A stretch of DNA of 64,000 nucleotides from an uncultured Burkholderiales bacterium. GTDB taxonomy: Bacteria > Pseudomonadota > Gammaproteobacteria > Burkholderiales > Burkholderiaceae_C. The position numbers and the translations under genes are program-made. Below the pieces are notes generated by a model that was given only the letters and a program-made list of their open reading frames with translations, had not been told where the DNA came from and did no database searches. The stretch is from NCBI GenBank assembly GCA_903886485.1, contig CAISMH010000012.1, forward strand, positions 286,844 through 350,843, given 5' to 3'. Within the stretch, counting starts at the first letter, position 1; every line of letters begins with the position of its first letter. Shown piece by piece: positions 36,386 through 46,923 of this stretch.

Positions 36386-37102
36386 TTATGCCACAGATTT
36401 TTCAAAAATTCGCCACACCGTATGGCCACCACTCGATTTATCCAATTGCGCCAACACATCGGCATGCTGGGAGATTTCTTGTTCTGAAGCAGAGATGACC
36501 GGCAACTGAAAGCTGCTGAGATCCACGTGCTCGGTCGTGCGAGTTTGTTCGTCACTGTTGCTCTCCACCTCCATCAACAGGGCGTCTTGACCACGCGTCA
36601 TGTTGATGTAGACATCGGCCAGTAGTTCGGCGTCCAACAGCGCACCGTGCAAGGTACGACCTGAGTTGTCAACTTCCAATCTGTCGCACAAAGAGTCCAG
36701 CGAATTGCGTTTGCCCGGGAACATTTCTTTGGCCATCACCAAGGTGTCGGTGATGCCATCCACATAGCTGGTGAAAGGCTTGCGCCCTTGCAACTCCAGC
36801 TCTTTGTTCAAAAAGCCAACGTCAAACGGGGCGTTGTGAATGATGATTTCAGCGCCCGCCACATATTCCAAGAACTGGTCAACGACTTCAGCGAACTTGG
36901 GCTTGTCTTTCAAAAACTCATTGGTGATGCCGTGAACGCGCAAGGCATCTTCATGGCTGTCACGCTCGGGGTTCAAGTAAAAATGCAAGTTATTGCCTGT
37001 GAGTTTGCGGTGCAGCAACTCAACGCAACCAATCTCGATGACGCGGTCACCGTTGTCAGCCGATAAGCCTGTGGTTTCTGTGTCTAAAAAAATCTGGCGC
37101 AT
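36386..37102 (-). CDS. dnaQ: DNA polymerase III epsilon subunit
   Basis: The 238-residue 3'-5' proofreading exonuclease is of the DEDDh type: motif I FLDTETTGL at 5-13, motif II IIHNAPFDVGFLN, motif III HGALLDAELLADVY with the catalytic His and Asp. The C-terminal tail (about 185-238) is the part that binds the polymerase alpha subunit. ATG 37102 lies 2 nt after the fdx stop, so it is cotranscribed with the isc genes, and the open frame further upstream overlaps fdx. tRNA-Val follows. Confidence 0.94.
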   Translation of the reverse strand: MRQIFLDTETTGLSADNGDRVIEIGCVELLHRKLTGNNLHFYLNPERDSHEDALRVHGITNEFLKDKPKFAEVVDQFLEYVAGAEIIIHNAPFDVGFLNKELELQGRKPFTSYVDGITDTLVMAKEMFPGKRNSLDSLCDRLEVDNSGRTLHGALLDAELLADVYINMTRGQDALLMEVESNSDEQTRTTEHVDLSSFQLPVISASEQEISQHADVLAQLDKSSGGHTVWRIFEKSVA

Positions 37103-37104
37103 GG

Positions 37105-37443
37105 TCAGTGGTTTTCTTTGGCATGGTTGATGGTGTACTTTGGAATTTCCACCACCAAGCTTTGCTGCGCCACGATGGCTTGGCAACTCAGACGTGAATG
37201 AGGTTCTAAGCCCCACGCACGGTCTAACAAATCGTCTTCGTTTTCGTCCGCTTCATTCAAAGAATTGAAACCTTCGCGCACGATGATGTGACAGGTCGTG
37301 CACGCACAACTCATGTCGCAGGCGTGCTCAATGTTGATGTGGTTCTCCAACAGCACTTCACAGATGCTGCTTCCCACAGCAGCTTGCAGCTCTGCGCCTC
37401 GTGGACAGAGTTCGGCATGGGGCAAAATTTTGATGATGGGCAT
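37105..37443 (-). CDS. fdx: Isc-type [2Fe-2S] ferredoxin
   Basis: The 112-residue adrenodoxin-type ferredoxin has cluster ligands Cys42, Cys48, Cys51 (HACDMSCACTTCH) and Cys87 (SRLSCQA). It supplies electrons for Fe-S cluster assembly on IscU. It starts directly after hscA in the isc operon. Confidence 0.94.
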   Translation of the reverse strand: MPIIKILPHAELCPRGAELQAAVGSSICEVLLENHINIEHACDMSCACTTCHIIVREGFNSLNEADENEDDLLDRAWGLEPHSRLSCQAIVAQQSLVVEIPKYTINHAKENH

Positions 37444-39300
37444 TTAGATGTTCTCGATGTTTTGTCCGGCCAAAGCATGTTGAATGCCTCGGTTCATGCG
37501 TTGCGCGGCGAAGGCTTCTGTGCCTTTGGCCAAAGCTTCGGTGATGGCATCAATGGCGGCGGCGTCTTCTAACTTTTTAGCGTCTAACGTGGCCACCATC
37601 AAAGCGTCGATACGCGCGCGGTCTTCGGCAGACAGTAAATCGCCATCGGCTTGCAGGGCGCTTTGCGTGGCCAGCCACATGCGGTCGGCATCCACACGCG
37701 CTTCCACCAAAGCGCGCGCTTTGATGTCTTGCTCTGCGGTCTTGAAGCTGTCTTGCAGCATGGCGGCAATTTGGTCATCTGACAAACCGTACGACGGCTT
37801 GACGGTGATGTGGGCGGTCACGCCACTGATTTGCTCTAAAGCGCCCACGCTCACCATGCCATCGGCATCCACGGTGAAGGTCACGCGAATGCGGGCAGCG
37901 CCCGCGGCCATGGGTGGAATGCCGCGTAGCTCGAAACGCGCCAAGCTACGGCAGTCGGCCACCATGTCACGCTCACCTTGCACCACGTGCAAGGCCAAAG
38001 CGGTTTGGCCGTCTTGGTAGGTGGTGAAGTCTTGCGCCATCGCGGTGGGAATGGTTTGATTGCGCGGCACGATGCGTTCCACCAAACCGCCCATGGTTTC
38101 AATGCCCAGCGACAGCGGAATCACGTCAAGCAAGAGCAACTCGCCATCGGGGTTGTTACCCGCGAGTTGGTTAGCTTGAATGGCAGCGCCGAGCGCCACC
38201 ACTTCGTCTGGGTTGAGGTTGTTCAACGGGGCGCAGCCCAGCAAGTCGGCCACGGCTTGTTGCACTTGCGGCATGCGGGTGGAGCCGCCCACCATGACCA
38301 CGCCCTGAATGTCGTCTTTACCGAGCTTGGCATCGCGCAAGGCTTTGCGCACAGCAGACAAAGTGCGCTGGGTTAACGCAGCCGTGGCGGCTTCAAACTC
38401 TGCGCGTGTCACGGTGTGGCTCAGTGTGCCACTCGACAAAGCGGCTTCAAACTTGGCCGTGTCAGCCGCAGACAACGCTTCTTTGCAAGCACGCGCAGCC
38501 ACCAACACATTGGATTTATCGGCCGGTGTGGCAATGACGCAGCCGGTTTGTGATTGCACCCATGCCACCAAAGTGCGGTCGTAATCATCGCCGCCCAAAG
38601 CGGAATCGCCGCCCGTGGCTAACACTTCAAACACGCCGCGTGTCAAACGCAGCACAGAGATATCAAAGGTGCCACCGCCCAAGTCATACACGGCATAGAC
38701 GCCTTCGCTGGCTTGATCCAAACCGTAGGCAATGGCAGCAGCTGTGGGCTCGTTGATGAGGCGCAACACGTGGATGCCCGCGAGTTGTGCGGCATCTTTG
38801 GTGGCTTGGCGTTGCGCGTCGTCAAAGTAAGCAGGCACGGTGATGACTGCACCGTACAAATCGTCGTTGAACGTGTCTTCGGCACGAAAGCGCAAGGTGG
38901 CCAAAATTTCAGCGCTGACTTCAACGGGCGACTTCTCACCCGCACGGGTTTGAATGGCCAGCATGCCCGGCTTATTCACCAACACATAAGGGAGTTGGTC
39001 GCGGTTGGCAATGTCAGCCACACCACGGCCCATGAAGCGCTTGACGGACACCAAGGTGTTTTGTGGGTCTTCGGCTTGCGAAGCCAAGGCAGCACGGCCA
39101 ATTTGACGACCATCGTTTTCAAGATAGCGCACGGCCGACGGCAAGATGACATGGCCTTCGGCATCGGGCAAGCACTCGGCCACACCGTTGCGCATGGCCG
39201 CCACCAACGAGTGGGTGGTGCCTAAATCAATGCCCACCGCGATGCGTCGCTGGTGGGGGTCAGGCGCTTGGCCCGGTTCGGAAATTTGTAACAACGCCAT
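37444..39300 (-). CDS. hscA: Fe-S cluster assembly chaperone HscA
   Basis: The 618-residue Hsp70 has an N-terminal ATPase domain ([41 protein letters not shown]) and a C-terminal substrate domain ([34 protein letters not shown]). It binds the LPPVK motif of IscU and drives cluster transfer with HscB. It lies between hscB and fdx in the isc operon. Confidence 0.95.
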   Translation of the reverse strand: MALLQISEPGQAPDPHQRRIAVGIDLGTTHSLVAAMRNGVAECLPDAEGHVILPSAVRYLENDGRQIGRAALASQAEDPQNTLVSVKRFMGRGVADIANRDQLPYVLVNKPGMLAIQTRAGEKSPVEVSAEILATLRFRAEDTFNDDLYGAVITVPAYFDDAQRQATKDAAQLAGIHVLRLINEPTAAAIAYGLDQASEGVYAVYDLGGGTFDISVLRLTRGVFEVLATGGDSALGGDDYDRTLVAWVQSQTGCVIATPADKSNVLVAARACKEALSAADTAKFEAALSSGTLSHTVTRAEFEAATAALTQRTLSAVRKALRDAKLGKDDIQGVVMVGGSTRMPQVQQAVADLLGCAPLNNLNPDEVVALGAAIQANQLAGNNPDGELLLLDVIPLSLGIETMGGLVERIVPRNQTIPTAMAQDFTTYQDGQTALALHVVQGERDMVADCRSLARFELRGIPPMAAGAARIRVTFTVDADGMVSVGALEQISGVTAHITVKPSYGLSDDQIAAMLQDSFKTAEQDIKARALVEARVDADRMWLATQSALQADGDLLSAEDRARIDALMVATLDAKKLEDAAAIDAITEALAKGTEAFAAQRMNRGIQHALAGQNIENI

Positions 39301-39314
39301 AGGTGTGTATTGTC

Positions 39315-39848
39315 TCAGTCGATTCGGGCTTCGATGTCGCGTAAAAACTTTTCAATGAACATCAGCGCCCTCACCTGCTGCGCGGCTGCGGGCAGGTCGT
39401 GTGCGTTGTCAATGAGCTCTGCGCACTGCTTCAAAGTGGCTTTGTGGGCTTGTTGCACATTCTCCAACAAGGCTTCGAGCGCAGCCACATCAGTGGCGTC
39501 GTCCATGGCTTCGCGCCATTCCATTTGCTGCATCAAAAATGCAGCGGGCATGGCCGTGTTGTTCTCCGCTTGAATCGGTGCGCCACCCAGCTCGCATAAG
39601 TAAGCGGCACGGCGCATTGGGTCTTTGAGGCGTTGATACGCCTCGTTGATGCGCACGGACCACTGCATGGCCACGCGCTGCGCCGCCGTGCCTTGGGAGG
39701 CAAATTTGTCAGGGTGGGCTTCGCGCTGCAAGTCTTTCCAACGTGCATCGAGATGTGCACGGTCTTGCGCAAACTGCACGGGGATGCCAAAGAGTTCAAA
39801 GTCGCTGACCGCGAGCTGCGCCGACAACGGCTGGGCCGGTTCGCTCAC
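39315..39848 (-). CDS. hscB: Fe-S assembly co-chaperone HscB
   Basis: From GTG 39848 the protein has 177 residues, the normal HscB length: an N-terminal J domain ([37 protein letters not shown]) with the HPD triad, and a C-terminal helical IscU-binding domain ([23 protein letters not shown]). GTG is preferred because GAGGGG lies just upstream and it follows iscA without overlap; an ATG at 39899 would lie inside iscA. Confidence 0.92.
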   Translation of the reverse strand: MSEPAQPLSAQLAVSDFELFGIPVQFAQDRAHLDARWKDLQREAHPDKFASQGTAAQRVAMQWSVRINEAYQRLKDPMRRAAYLCELGGAPIQAENNTAMPAAFLMQQMEWREAMDDATDVAALEALLENVQQAHKATLKQCAELIDNAHDLPAAAQQVRALMFIEKFLRDIEARID

Positions 39849-39861
39849 GTCGCCCCTCGCC

Positions 39862-40185
39862 TTAGATACGGAACGATTCACCGCAACCGCAACGGTCACG
39901 TTCGTTCGGATTCAAAAACTTAAAGCCTTCGTTCAAGCCTTCACGCACAAAGTCGAGCTGCGTGCCGTCGATATAGGCCAAGCTCTTAGGGTCGATCAAC
40001 ACCTTCACGCCGTGGTCTTCAAAAATCACGTCTTCCGGTTCTTGTTCGTCCACGTACTCCAGCTTGTAAGCCAAGCCGGAGCAACCCGTGGTTTTGACAC
40101 CCAAGCGCACGCCCACACCTTTGCCCCGTTTGGCAAGGTAGCGGGTCACGTGCCGTGCCGCGGCTTCAGTCAAAGTGATGGCCAT
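39862..40185 (-). CDS. iscA: A-type Fe-S carrier IscA
   Basis: The 107-residue protein has the three conserved cysteines Cys35 (TTGCSGLAY), Cys99 and Cys101 (DRCGCGESF). It carries iron or Fe-S clusters to target proteins. It starts 15 nt after iscU. Confidence 0.95.
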   Translation of the reverse strand: MAITLTEAAARHVTRYLAKRGKGVGVRLGVKTTGCSGLAYKLEYVDEQEPEDVIFEDHGVKVLIDPKSLAYIDGTQLDFVREGLNEGFKFLNPNERDRCGCGESFRI

Positions 40186-40200
40186 GGTGTTCTTCTTGGG

Positions 40201-40590
40201 TTACGCGGTGGCGTGTTTCTTTTTGTAATCATCCACAGCCGCCTTGATGGCGTCTTCGGCCAAGATCGAGCAGTGAATTTTCACAGGCGGCAGCGCCAGC
40301 TCTTCCGCGATTTCGCTGTTTTTCAAAGCCGCTGCTTCGTCCAAGGTTTTGCCTTTGACCCACTCCGTCACGAGTGAGCTGGAAGCGATGGCCGAGCCAC
40401 AGCCATAGGTTTTGAAACGCGCATCTTCGATCACGCCCGTGGTGGGGTTGACCTTGATTTGCAACTTCATCACGTCGCCGCAAGCGGGCGCGCCCACCAT
40501 GCCGGTGCCGACAGAGTCATCACCTTTGTCAAAGGAGCCCACGTTGCGGGGGTTTTCATAGTGGTCAACCACTTTTTCAGAATAAGCCAT
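40201..40590 (-). CDS. iscU: Fe-S cluster scaffold IscU
   Basis: The 129-residue scaffold shows the three cluster cysteines (GAPACGDVMK, KTYGCGSAIAS, KIHCSILAEDAI) and the HscA-recognition motif LPPVK directly before the last Cys. Clusters are built here from IscS sulfur and iron. It follows iscS by 15 nt. Confidence 0.96.
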   Translation of the reverse strand: MAYSEKVVDHYENPRNVGSFDKGDDSVGTGMVGAPACGDVMKLQIKVNPTTGVIEDARFKTYGCGSAIASSSLVTEWVKGKTLDEAAALKNSEIAEELALPPVKIHCSILAEDAIKAAVDDYKKKHATA

Positions 40591-40605
40591 GGTGAATCTC
40601 CTAAA

Positions 40606-41826
40606 TTAATGCGCAGCCCATTGGATGGTGCTGATGTCGATGCCTTCTTTGTACATGTCCCACAAGGGGCTCAAGTCACGCAGCTTAGCCACGTTGAGGC
40701 GAATGGTTTCAATCGCGTAGTCAATCTCTTCTTCGGTGCTGAAGCGACCAATCGTCATGCGCAAGCTGCTGTGCGCCAACTCGTCGCTGCGGCCCAAAGC
40801 GCGCAATACATAGCTAGGCTCCAAGCTGGCCGAGGTACAGGCTGAACCAGAGGACACTGCCAAGCCCTTGATGCCCATGATGAGCGACTCGCCTTCCACG
40901 TAGTTGAAGCTGATGTTCAAGTTGTGGGGCACGCGGTGCTCCATGTTGCCGTTGATGAAGACTTGTTCCATGTCTTTGAAACCATCGAGCAAACGCTGTT
41001 GCAAAGCTTTGGCTTTGGCCAAGTCTTTGGCCATGTCTTCTTTGGCAATCCGGAACGCTTCGCCCATGCCCACGCATTGGTGCGTCGGCAAAGTGCCACT
41101 GCGCATGCCGCGCTCGTGACCACCGCCATGCATTTGCGCTTCCAAGCGCACGCGAGGTTTGCGGCGCACATACAAAGCGCCAATGCCTTTGGGGCCATAG
41201 GTTTTGTGCGAGGCCAAACTCATCAAATCAACGGGCAAGGTGGTCAAGTCAATCTCAACTTTGCCCGTGGCTTGCGCTGCATCCACGTGGAAAATGATGC
41301 CTTTTTCGCGGCACATGGCGCCAATGCCAGCAATGTCTTGGATCACACCAATTTCGTTGTTCACGAACATCACGCTGATCAAAATGGTGTCAGGTCGGAT
41401 GGCCGCTTTGAGTGCGTCCATGCTCAGCATGCCGTCTTCTTGCACGTCGAGGTAAGTCACTTCAAAGCCTTGGCGCTCCAACTCACGCATGGTGTCGAGC
41501 ACGGCTTTGTGCTCGGTCTTCACCGTGATGAGGTGCTTGCCTTTGGACTTGTAGAAATGCGCCGCGCCCTTGATGGCGAGGTTGTTGGACTCGGTCGCGC
41601 CCGAGGTCCACACGATTTCGCGGGGGTCAGCGCCAATGAGTGCCGCCACGTCTTCACGCGCTTTTTCAACGGCGGCTTCGGCCTCCCAGCCCCAGGCATG
41701 GCTGCGTGATGCGGGGTTACCAAAGTGCTCGCGCAACCAAGGAATCATGGCGTCCACCACACGTGGATCGCATGGGTTCGTCGCACCGTAGTCGAGGTAA
41801 ATAGGGAAATGTGGGGTCATGTCCAT
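40606..41826 (-). CDS. iscS: Cysteine desulfurase IscS
   Basis: The 406-residue PLP enzyme has the PLP-binding Lys in [17 protein letters not shown] and the active-site Cys in the loop [17 protein letters not shown]. It converts cysteine to alanine and passes persulfide to IscU. ATG 41826 gives a normal start ([18 protein letters not shown]); the frame extends to 41886 inside iscR, which is unlikely. It starts 10 nt after iscR. Confidence 0.95.
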   Translation of the reverse strand: MDMTPHFPIYLDYGATNPCDPRVVDAMIPWLREHFGNPASRSHAWGWEAEAAVEKAREDVAALIGADPREIVWTSGATESNNLAIKGAAHFYKSKGKHLITVKTEHKAVLDTMRELERQGFEVTYLDVQEDGMLSMDALKAAIRPDTILISVMFVNNEIGVIQDIAGIGAMCREKGIIFHVDAAQATGKVEIDLTTLPVDLMSLASHKTYGPKGIGALYVRRKPRVRLEAQMHGGGHERGMRSGTLPTHQCVGMGEAFRIAKEDMAKDLAKAKALQQRLLDGFKDMEQVFINGNMEHRVPHNLNISFNYVEGESLIMGIKGLAVSSGSACTSASLEPSYVLRALGRSDELAHSSLRMTIGRFSTEEEIDYAIETIRLNVAKLRDLSPLWDMYKEGIDISTIQWAAH

Positions 41827-41836
41827 GATGGGTCCA

Positions 41837-42373
41837 TCAAGATTTAGCAAGTGTGTTGCCGAGGGCGAACACGGAATTAGGGGCATTCACGCGAATGGGC
41901 TTGACCACAGGCATGGCGGAGATGGCGCGCTTGATAGCAGGCTTGTTTTCAATTTCCACGCCTTTGGCGATTTGCTCATCCACCAGTTTTTGCAAGGTGA
42001 CTGAGTCCAAGAACTCGACCATGCGCTGGTTGAGTGAGGCCCACAGCTCGTGCGTCATGCAACGGCCGGTTTCACCCAAACAGTTTTCCTTGCCACCGCA
42101 GTGGGTGGCGTCGATGGGTTCATCCACGGACACGATGATGTCAGCCACGGTGATGTCTGCGGCTTTGCGACCGAGTGAGTAACCGCCGCCGGGTCCACGG
42201 GTGGACTCCACCAAGTCGTGACGACGCAGCTTGCCGAACAGCTGTTCGAGGTAAGACAAGGAAATTTGTTGGCGCTGGCTGATGGCCGCCAAAGTGACAG
42301 GGCCGCTGTTTTGACGCAGGGCCAAATCAATCATGGCAGTGACCGCAAAACGGCCTTTGGTGGTGAGACGCAT
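41837..42373 (-). CDS. iscR: Fe-S-responsive regulator IscR
   Basis: From ATG 42373 (AAGGAG 7 nt upstream) the protein has 178 residues. The Rrf2 winged helix opens it ([49 protein letters not shown]). Cluster ligands are in [20 protein letters not shown] (three Cys plus a nearby His). It represses the isc operon when it carries [2Fe-2S]. The longer open frame upstream runs into the promoter and is not used. Confidence 0.94.
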   Translation of the reverse strand: MRLTTKGRFAVTAMIDLALRQNSGPVTLAAISQRQQISLSYLEQLFGKLRRHDLVESTRGPGGGYSLGRKAADITVADIIVSVDEPIDATHCGGKENCLGETGRCMTHELWASLNQRMVEFLDSVTLQKLVDEQIAKGVEIENKPAIKRAISAMPVVKPIRVNAPNSVFALGNTLAKS

Positions 42374-42396
42374 GGCAAGCTCCTTAGTGGTTGGGC

Positions 42397-42421
42397 TTTG
42401 TCGACTAATTAGGTCAAGTAT
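42397..42421 (-). promoter_or_regulatory. IscR type-1 operator in the isc promoter
   Basis: On the minus strand the 25 bp begin ATACTTGACC and continue TAATTAGTCG. They match the type-1 pattern ATA-S-YYGAC-N6-AGTC-RR over most positions, and a TTGACC -35-like element (42412-42417) lies inside. It is 24 nt upstream of the iscR ATG, so feedback repression of iscR-S-U-A-hscBA-fdx is expected. Confidence 0.6.
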
Positions 42422-42473
42422 AGCCCAATCCCCACGAAATTGCTCGGGTACTCCGTCGCAAAGCCCTTCGGAC

Positions 42474-44606
42474 TCAGGGCCTTTGCGCCAGCACCGCCAC
42501 GTTGTCGTGCCCTGCTCCGCCAAAGGCCTGCTCACGCAAGGTGGCCAGTTGATCACGCACACGGGCGGCGTTTTCAAACTCGAGGTTGCGGGCGTGTTCC
42601 ATCATCAGCTTTTCTAGGCGTTTGATTTCTTTGGCCACGTCGCGTTCGCTCATGTCTTCAATGGCGGCGCGTTGAATTTCGCGTTCTTGGGCTTCTTTGC
42701 CGGCCTTCTCGCTGTAAACGCCATCGATCAAATCACGCACTTGCTTGAACACGCCGCGTGGTGTGATACCCATCTCTAAGTTGTGCGCGATTTGCTTGGT
42801 GCGGCGGCGCTCGGTTTCGCCAATCGCTTTTTTCATCGACTCGGTCATGCGGTCGGCGTACAGAATGGCCTTGCCACTCAGGTTTCGCGCGGCACGGCCA
42901 ATGGTTTGAATCAGGCTGCGTTCAGAACGCAAGAAGCCTTCTTTGTCAGCATCCAAAATCGCCACCAGCGAGACCTCGGGCAAGTCAATGCCTTCGCGCA
43001 GCAAGTTGATGCCCACCAACACATCGAAGGTGCCCAAGCGCAAATCGCGCAAGATTTCCACGCGCTCCACGGTGTCCACGTCGCTATGGATGTAGCGCAC
43101 TTTCACGCCGTTGTCGGTGAGGTAATCGGTCAACTGCTCGGCCATGCGTTTGGTGAGCGTGGTGATGAGCACACGCTCGTTGAGCTCCACACGGATGCGG
43201 ATTTCTTGCAGCACATCGTCAACTTGGTGGGTGGCGGGACGCACCTCGACCAAGGGGTCGACCAAGCCGGTGGGACGCACCAACTGCTCCACCACTTTGC
43301 TGGCGTGGGTCTTTTCGTAGTCAGCAGGCGTGGCCGACACAAACACCACTTGGCGCATGCGTTTTTCAAACTCTTCAAGTTTGAGTGGGCGGTTATCCAA
43401 GGCGCTGGGCAAACGAAACCCGTATTCGACCAGCGTGGTTTTGCGCGCACGGTCACCGTTGTACATGCCGCCGAGTTGGCCAATCATGACGTGGCTTTCG
43501 TCCAAAAACATCACCGCATCTTTGGGCATGTAGTCGGTCAAGGTGCTGGGCGGCGCACCGGGCGGCGCACCCGACAAATGGCGGGTGTAGTTCTCAATGC
43601 CTTTGCAGTGCCCCACTTCGCTGAGCATCTCTAGATCAAAGCGCGTGCGCTGCTCGAGGCGTTGGGCTTCCACCAGCTTGTTCATGCCGACCAGCTCTTT
43701 CAAGCGATCGGCCAACTCCACCTTGATGGTCTCGACCGCCGCCAACACGCGGTCACGCGGCGTGACGTAGTGGCTGGAGGGGTAAATGGTGAAGCGTGGA
43801 ATTTTTTGGCGAATGCGGCCCGTCAGTGGGTCAAACAGTTGCAGGCTTTCTATCTCATCGTCGAACAACTCAATGCGAATCGCCAACTCGGAGTGTTCGG
43901 CGGGGAACACATCAATCGTGTCGCCGCGCACGCGAAATTTGCCGCGTGAAAAATCTTGGTCATTGCGCTCGTACTGCATGCGCACGAGTTGGGCAATGGC
44001 GTCGCGCTGGCCCACCTTGTCACCAGCGCGCAGCGTCATGATCATCTGGTGGTAGCTCTCGGGCTCGCCAATGCCGTAGATGGCAGAGACCGTGGCGACC
44101 ACGATCACATCACGGCGCTCCAAGATGCTTTTGGTGCAACTCAGGCGCATTTGTTCGATGTGCTCGTTGATCGCACTGTCTTTCTCAATGAACAAATCAC
44201 GCTGGGGCACATAGGCCTCGGGCTGGTAGTAGTCGTAGTAGCTGACGAAATACTCCACCGCGTTGTTGGGGAAAAACTCACGAAACTCGCTGTAAAGCTG
44301 TGCGGCCAAGGTTTTGTTGGGCGCAAAGATGATGGCGGGTCGCCCCAACTGGGCAATCACATTGGCCATGGTGAAGGTCTTGCCCGAGCCCGTCACACCC
44401 AGCAGGGTTTGAAACACCTCGCCGTCGTTCACACCCTCCACCAGCTGGGCAATGGCCGTGGGCTGGTCACCCGCAGGCGGGTAAGGCTGAAACAGCTCAA
44501 ACGGCGAGCCGGGATAGCGAACCATCGCGCCCTGGGGCGCGTCTGTGGCTGCGGCGGCCTCGGCGGCGGGCATTGCGTCAGGAAGTGTTTCTGCGGTGTC
44601 AGACAT
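42474..44606 (-). CDS. uvrB: Excinuclease ABC subunit B
   Basis: The 710-residue protein has Walker A GVTGSGKT at 70-77, the beta-hairpin that locks damaged DNA ([13 protein letters not shown]), the DEAD-like box DESH, helicase motif VI (QTIGRAARN) and a C-terminal UVR helical pair ([24 protein letters not shown]) that binds UvrC. The first 28 residues are an Ala-rich extension not found in Escherichia coli UvrB. It is upstream of iscR on the same strand, but the isc genes have their own operator. Confidence 0.96.
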   Translation of the reverse strand: MSDTAETLPDAMPAAEAAAATDAPQGAMVRYPGSPFELFQPYPPAGDQPTAIAQLVEGVNDGEVFQTLLGVTGSGKTFTMANVIAQLGRPAIIFAPNKTLAAQLYSEFREFFPNNAVEYFVSYYDYYQPEAYVPQRDLFIEKDSAINEHIEQMRLSCTKSILERRDVIVVATVSAIYGIGEPESYHQMIMTLRAGDKVGQRDAIAQLVRMQYERNDQDFSRGKFRVRGDTIDVFPAEHSELAIRIELFDDEIESLQLFDPLTGRIRQKIPRFTIYPSSHYVTPRDRVLAAVETIKVELADRLKELVGMNKLVEAQRLEQRTRFDLEMLSEVGHCKGIENYTRHLSGAPPGAPPSTLTDYMPKDAVMFLDESHVMIGQLGGMYNGDRARKTTLVEYGFRLPSALDNRPLKLEEFEKRMRQVVFVSATPADYEKTHASKVVEQLVRPTGLVDPLVEVRPATHQVDDVLQEIRIRVELNERVLITTLTKRMAEQLTDYLTDNGVKVRYIHSDVDTVERVEILRDLRLGTFDVLVGINLLREGIDLPEVSLVAILDADKEGFLRSERSLIQTIGRAARNLSGKAILYADRMTESMKKAIGETERRRTKQIAHNLEMGITPRGVFKQVRDLIDGVYSEKAGKEAQEREIQRAAIEDMSERDVAKEIKRLEKLMMEHARNLEFENAARVRDQLATLREQAFGGAGHDNVAVLAQRP

Positions 44607-44755
44607 GGTGGTGCAAACGGTATAGCTCGAAAAAAACGCACGGCCTCAAAAACCATACGGGTTGACCCTTAAAATTCAGGCCGAACGCGCAAGCCTACCG
44701 CAGACTGCGCTTGTTTACCTCACCCCCTCTCTTTATCCGTGATCAAGGACTGACG

Positions 44756-45952
44756 ATGTCAATGTTTACCGCTGTCGAAATGGCACCCCGCGACCCCATC
44801 TTGGGCCTCAACGAGCAATACAACGCCGACACCAACCCCAACAAGGTCAACCTCGGCGTGGGCGTGTACTTCGACGACAACGGCAAACTGCCCCTGTTGC
44901 AATGCGTGCAAGCCGCAGAAAAAACCATGATGGCGACGCCAACAGCGCGCGGCTACTTGCCCATCGACGGCATCGTGGCGTATGACAGCGCGGTCAAAGG
45001 CTTGGTCTTTGGCGCCGACTCTGAAGCCGTCACCTCAGGCCGCGTGGCCACGGTGCAAGGCATTGGCGGCACCGGCGGCTTGAAAATTGGCGCGGACTTC
45101 CTAAAACGTCTGAGCCCCAACGCCACGGTGTTGATCTCTGACCCCAGCTGGGAAAACCACCGCGCCCTGTTTACCAACGCAGGCTTCAAGGTGGACACCT
45201 ATGCGTACTACGACGCCGACAAACGCGGCGTGAACTTTGAAGGCATGTTGGCCTCACTCAACGCCGCCGCCGCAGGCACCATCGTGGTGTTGCACGCGTG
45301 TTGCCACAACCCCACCGGCTACGACATCATCCCCGCCCAATGGGACCAAGTGGTGGCCGTGGTCAAAGCCAAAAACCTCACCGCCTTCTTGGACATGGCC
45401 TACCAAGGCTTTGGCCACGGCATTGCCGAAGACGGCGCTGTGATTCAAAAGTTTGTGGCCGCTGGCCTGTGTTTCTTCGTGTCCACCTCGTTCTCCAAGA
45501 GCTTCAGCCTGTACGGCGAGCGCGTGGGGGCTTTGAGCGTCTTGTGTGCCGACAAAGAAGAGTGCAGCCGCGTGTTGTCTCAACTCAAAATCGTGATTCG
45601 CACCAACTACTCCAACCCACCCATCCACGGCGGTGCTGTGGTGGCGGCAGTGTTGAACAACCCAGAACTGCGCGCATTGTGGGAAAAAGAATTGGGTGAG
45701 ATGCGCGTGCGCATCAAGGCCATGCGCCAAACCCTGGTGGACGGCCTCAAAGCCGCTGGCGTGAAGCAAGACATGAGCTTCATCACCACCCAAATCGGCA
45801 TGTTCAGCTACTCAGGCTTGAGCAAAGACCAAATGGTGCGTTTGCGCTCTGAGTTTGGCGTCTACGGCACCGACACAGGCCGCATGTGCGTGGCGGCTTT
45901 GAACAGTAAGAACATTGACTACGTGTGCCAAGCCATTGCGAAAGTGATGTAA
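44756..45952 (+). CDS. Aspartate/aromatic amino-acid aminotransferase
   Basis: The 398-residue class I PLP aminotransferase shows MFTAVEMAPRDPILGLNEQYNADTNPNKVNLGVGVY at the N-terminus, HACCHNPTGYD in the core, the PLP Lys in STSFSKSFSLYGERVG and a substrate-binding Arg in GRMCVAALN. This is the AspC/TyrB group, which interconverts glutamate and oxoglutarate with aspartate or aromatic amino acids. ATG 44756 (AAGGA 7 nt upstream) is preferred to 44711. It is divergent from uvrB. Confidence 0.92.
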   Translation: MSMFTAVEMAPRDPILGLNEQYNADTNPNKVNLGVGVYFDDNGKLPLLQCVQAAEKTMMATPTARGYLPIDGIVAYDSAVKGLVFGADSEAVTSGRVATVQGIGGTGGLKIGADFLKRLSPNATVLISDPSWENHRALFTNAGFKVDTYAYYDADKRGVNFEGMLASLNAAAAGTIVVLHACCHNPTGYDIIPAQWDQVVAVVKAKNLTAFLDMAYQGFGHGIAEDGAVIQKFVAAGLCFFVSTSFSKSFSLYGERVGALSVLCADKEECSRVLSQLKIVIRTNYSNPPIHGGAVVAAVLNNPELRALWEKELGEMRVRIKAMRQTLVDGLKAAGVKQDMSFITTQIGMFSYSGLSKDQMVRLRSEFGVYGTDTGRMCVAALNSKNIDYVCQAIAKVM

Positions 45953-45966
45953 CTGCACACCGAGCC

Positions 45967-45997
45967 AAAAAAAAGGGCCTTCACAGGCCCTTTTTTT
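45967..45997. terminator. Bidirectional Rho-independent terminator
   Basis: An A8 run, then AGGGCCT-type arms around TCAC, then a T7 run make a perfect hairpin between the convergent aminotransferase and DODA-type genes. It overlaps the stop codon of the latter by two bases. Confidence 0.93.
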
Positions 45998-46817
45998 AAC
46001 CCCAAATGACCGAGCGCATGGCAATCGACGCCAGCTGATAGCCTTCGTTGAAAAACGTCACAGGTTCGCCCGCGTCTGCGGCGCCTGCGGCGTAGAGCAA
46101 GGGCAAAAAGTGGTCATAGCTGGGGTGCGACATCTTGGCGATTTCCCCTTGCGTTTGAAAGCCCACCAAAGCCTCTAAGTCCCCCGAGGTGATCTGCGTG
46201 GCTACCCATTGGTCAAACGCCATCGCCCACTCATAAGCTTCGTGGTCAGGAGCCGAACGGTTCATGGTGCGCAGGTTGTGCACGGTGTTGCCACTGGCCA
46301 CGATGAGCACGCCCTGCTCTCGCAAGGCCCGCAGTTGCTGACCCAGCGCGTAGTGCTCGGCCGGCGGGCGGTGGTAGTCCATGCTCAGCTGCACCACCGG
46401 AATCTCTGCGGCAGGAAACATGGGTTTGAGGACGCTCCAAGCGCCGTGGTCTAAGCCCCACTGTGTCAAATCAATGCCCACGGGCTCGCCGCTGTGTGGC
46501 TGACGCAATTGCTGTGCGGTTTGCGCCACCCACGCCGGTGCGCCGGGGGCTGGGTATTGCTGATCGAACAACGCCTGCGGAAAGCCGCCAAAGTCGTGGA
46601 TGGTTTTGGGCTGGGCCATGCCCGTCATCCACCAGCCTTGCGTGATCCAATGCGCAGACACACACAAGATGAGTTTGGGCTTGGGCCAGCGCACACCAAA
46701 CTGAGCGCCCAAGTCCTGCCATGCACGTCGATAGACGTTGTCTTCAATGACATTCATGGGGCTGCCGTGGCCGACAAAAAGCACGGGCATGCGTGAGGAT
46801 GAAGTAGCAGTGTTCAT
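45996..46817 (-). CDS. DODA-type extradiol dioxygenase (YgiD-like)
   Basis: The 273-residue protein is a class III extradiol dioxygenase-fold protein. Metal-site residues are visible in FVGHGSPMNV (His17), CVSAHWITQG, LDHGAWSVL and SHPSYDHFLPLLYA. Enterobacterial YgiD opens 4,5-DOPA; the natural substrate in other bacteria is uncertain. It is monocistronic between two divergent/convergent neighbours and has no sign of linkage to the pmd operon. Confidence 0.88.
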   Translation of the reverse strand: MNTATSSSRMPVLFVGHGSPMNVIEDNVYRRAWQDLGAQFGVRWPKPKLILCVSAHWITQGWWMTGMAQPKTIHDFGGFPQALFDQQYPAPGAPAWVAQTAQQLRQPHSGEPVGIDLTQWGLDHGAWSVLKPMFPAAEIPVVQLSMDYHRPPAEHYALGQQLRALREQGVLIVASGNTVHNLRTMNRSAPDHEAYEWAMAFDQWVATQITSGDLEALVGFQTQGEIAKMSHPSYDHFLPLLYAAGAADAGEPVTFFNEGYQLASIAMRSVIWG

Positions 46818-46893
46818 GAAGGTCTAGGACAAATGTTTGTCAGAATTAAATTGGGGGGAAGACTCCATTTTCAACCCAAGCACTGCTGCTATA

Positions 46894-46904
46894 TTGCACT
46901 GCAA
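46894..46904. promoter_or_regulatory. TTGCA-C-TGCAA palindrome upstream of phaZ
   Basis: A perfect 5+1+5 palindrome overlaps a TATATT -10-like sequence 20 nt before the phaZ ATG. TGC-rich palindromes are the kind of site bound by PHA-responsive PhaR repressors, but that assignment is inference. Confidence 0.4.
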
Positions 46905-46923
46905 CATTGATTGAGACAAAACC

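Noticed and set aside
45996..46817. DODA-type dioxygenase considered as part of the aromatic catabolic cluster
   Set aside because: It is a single gene 30 kb from the pmd operon among housekeeping genes, and its family is widespread with uncertain substrate.
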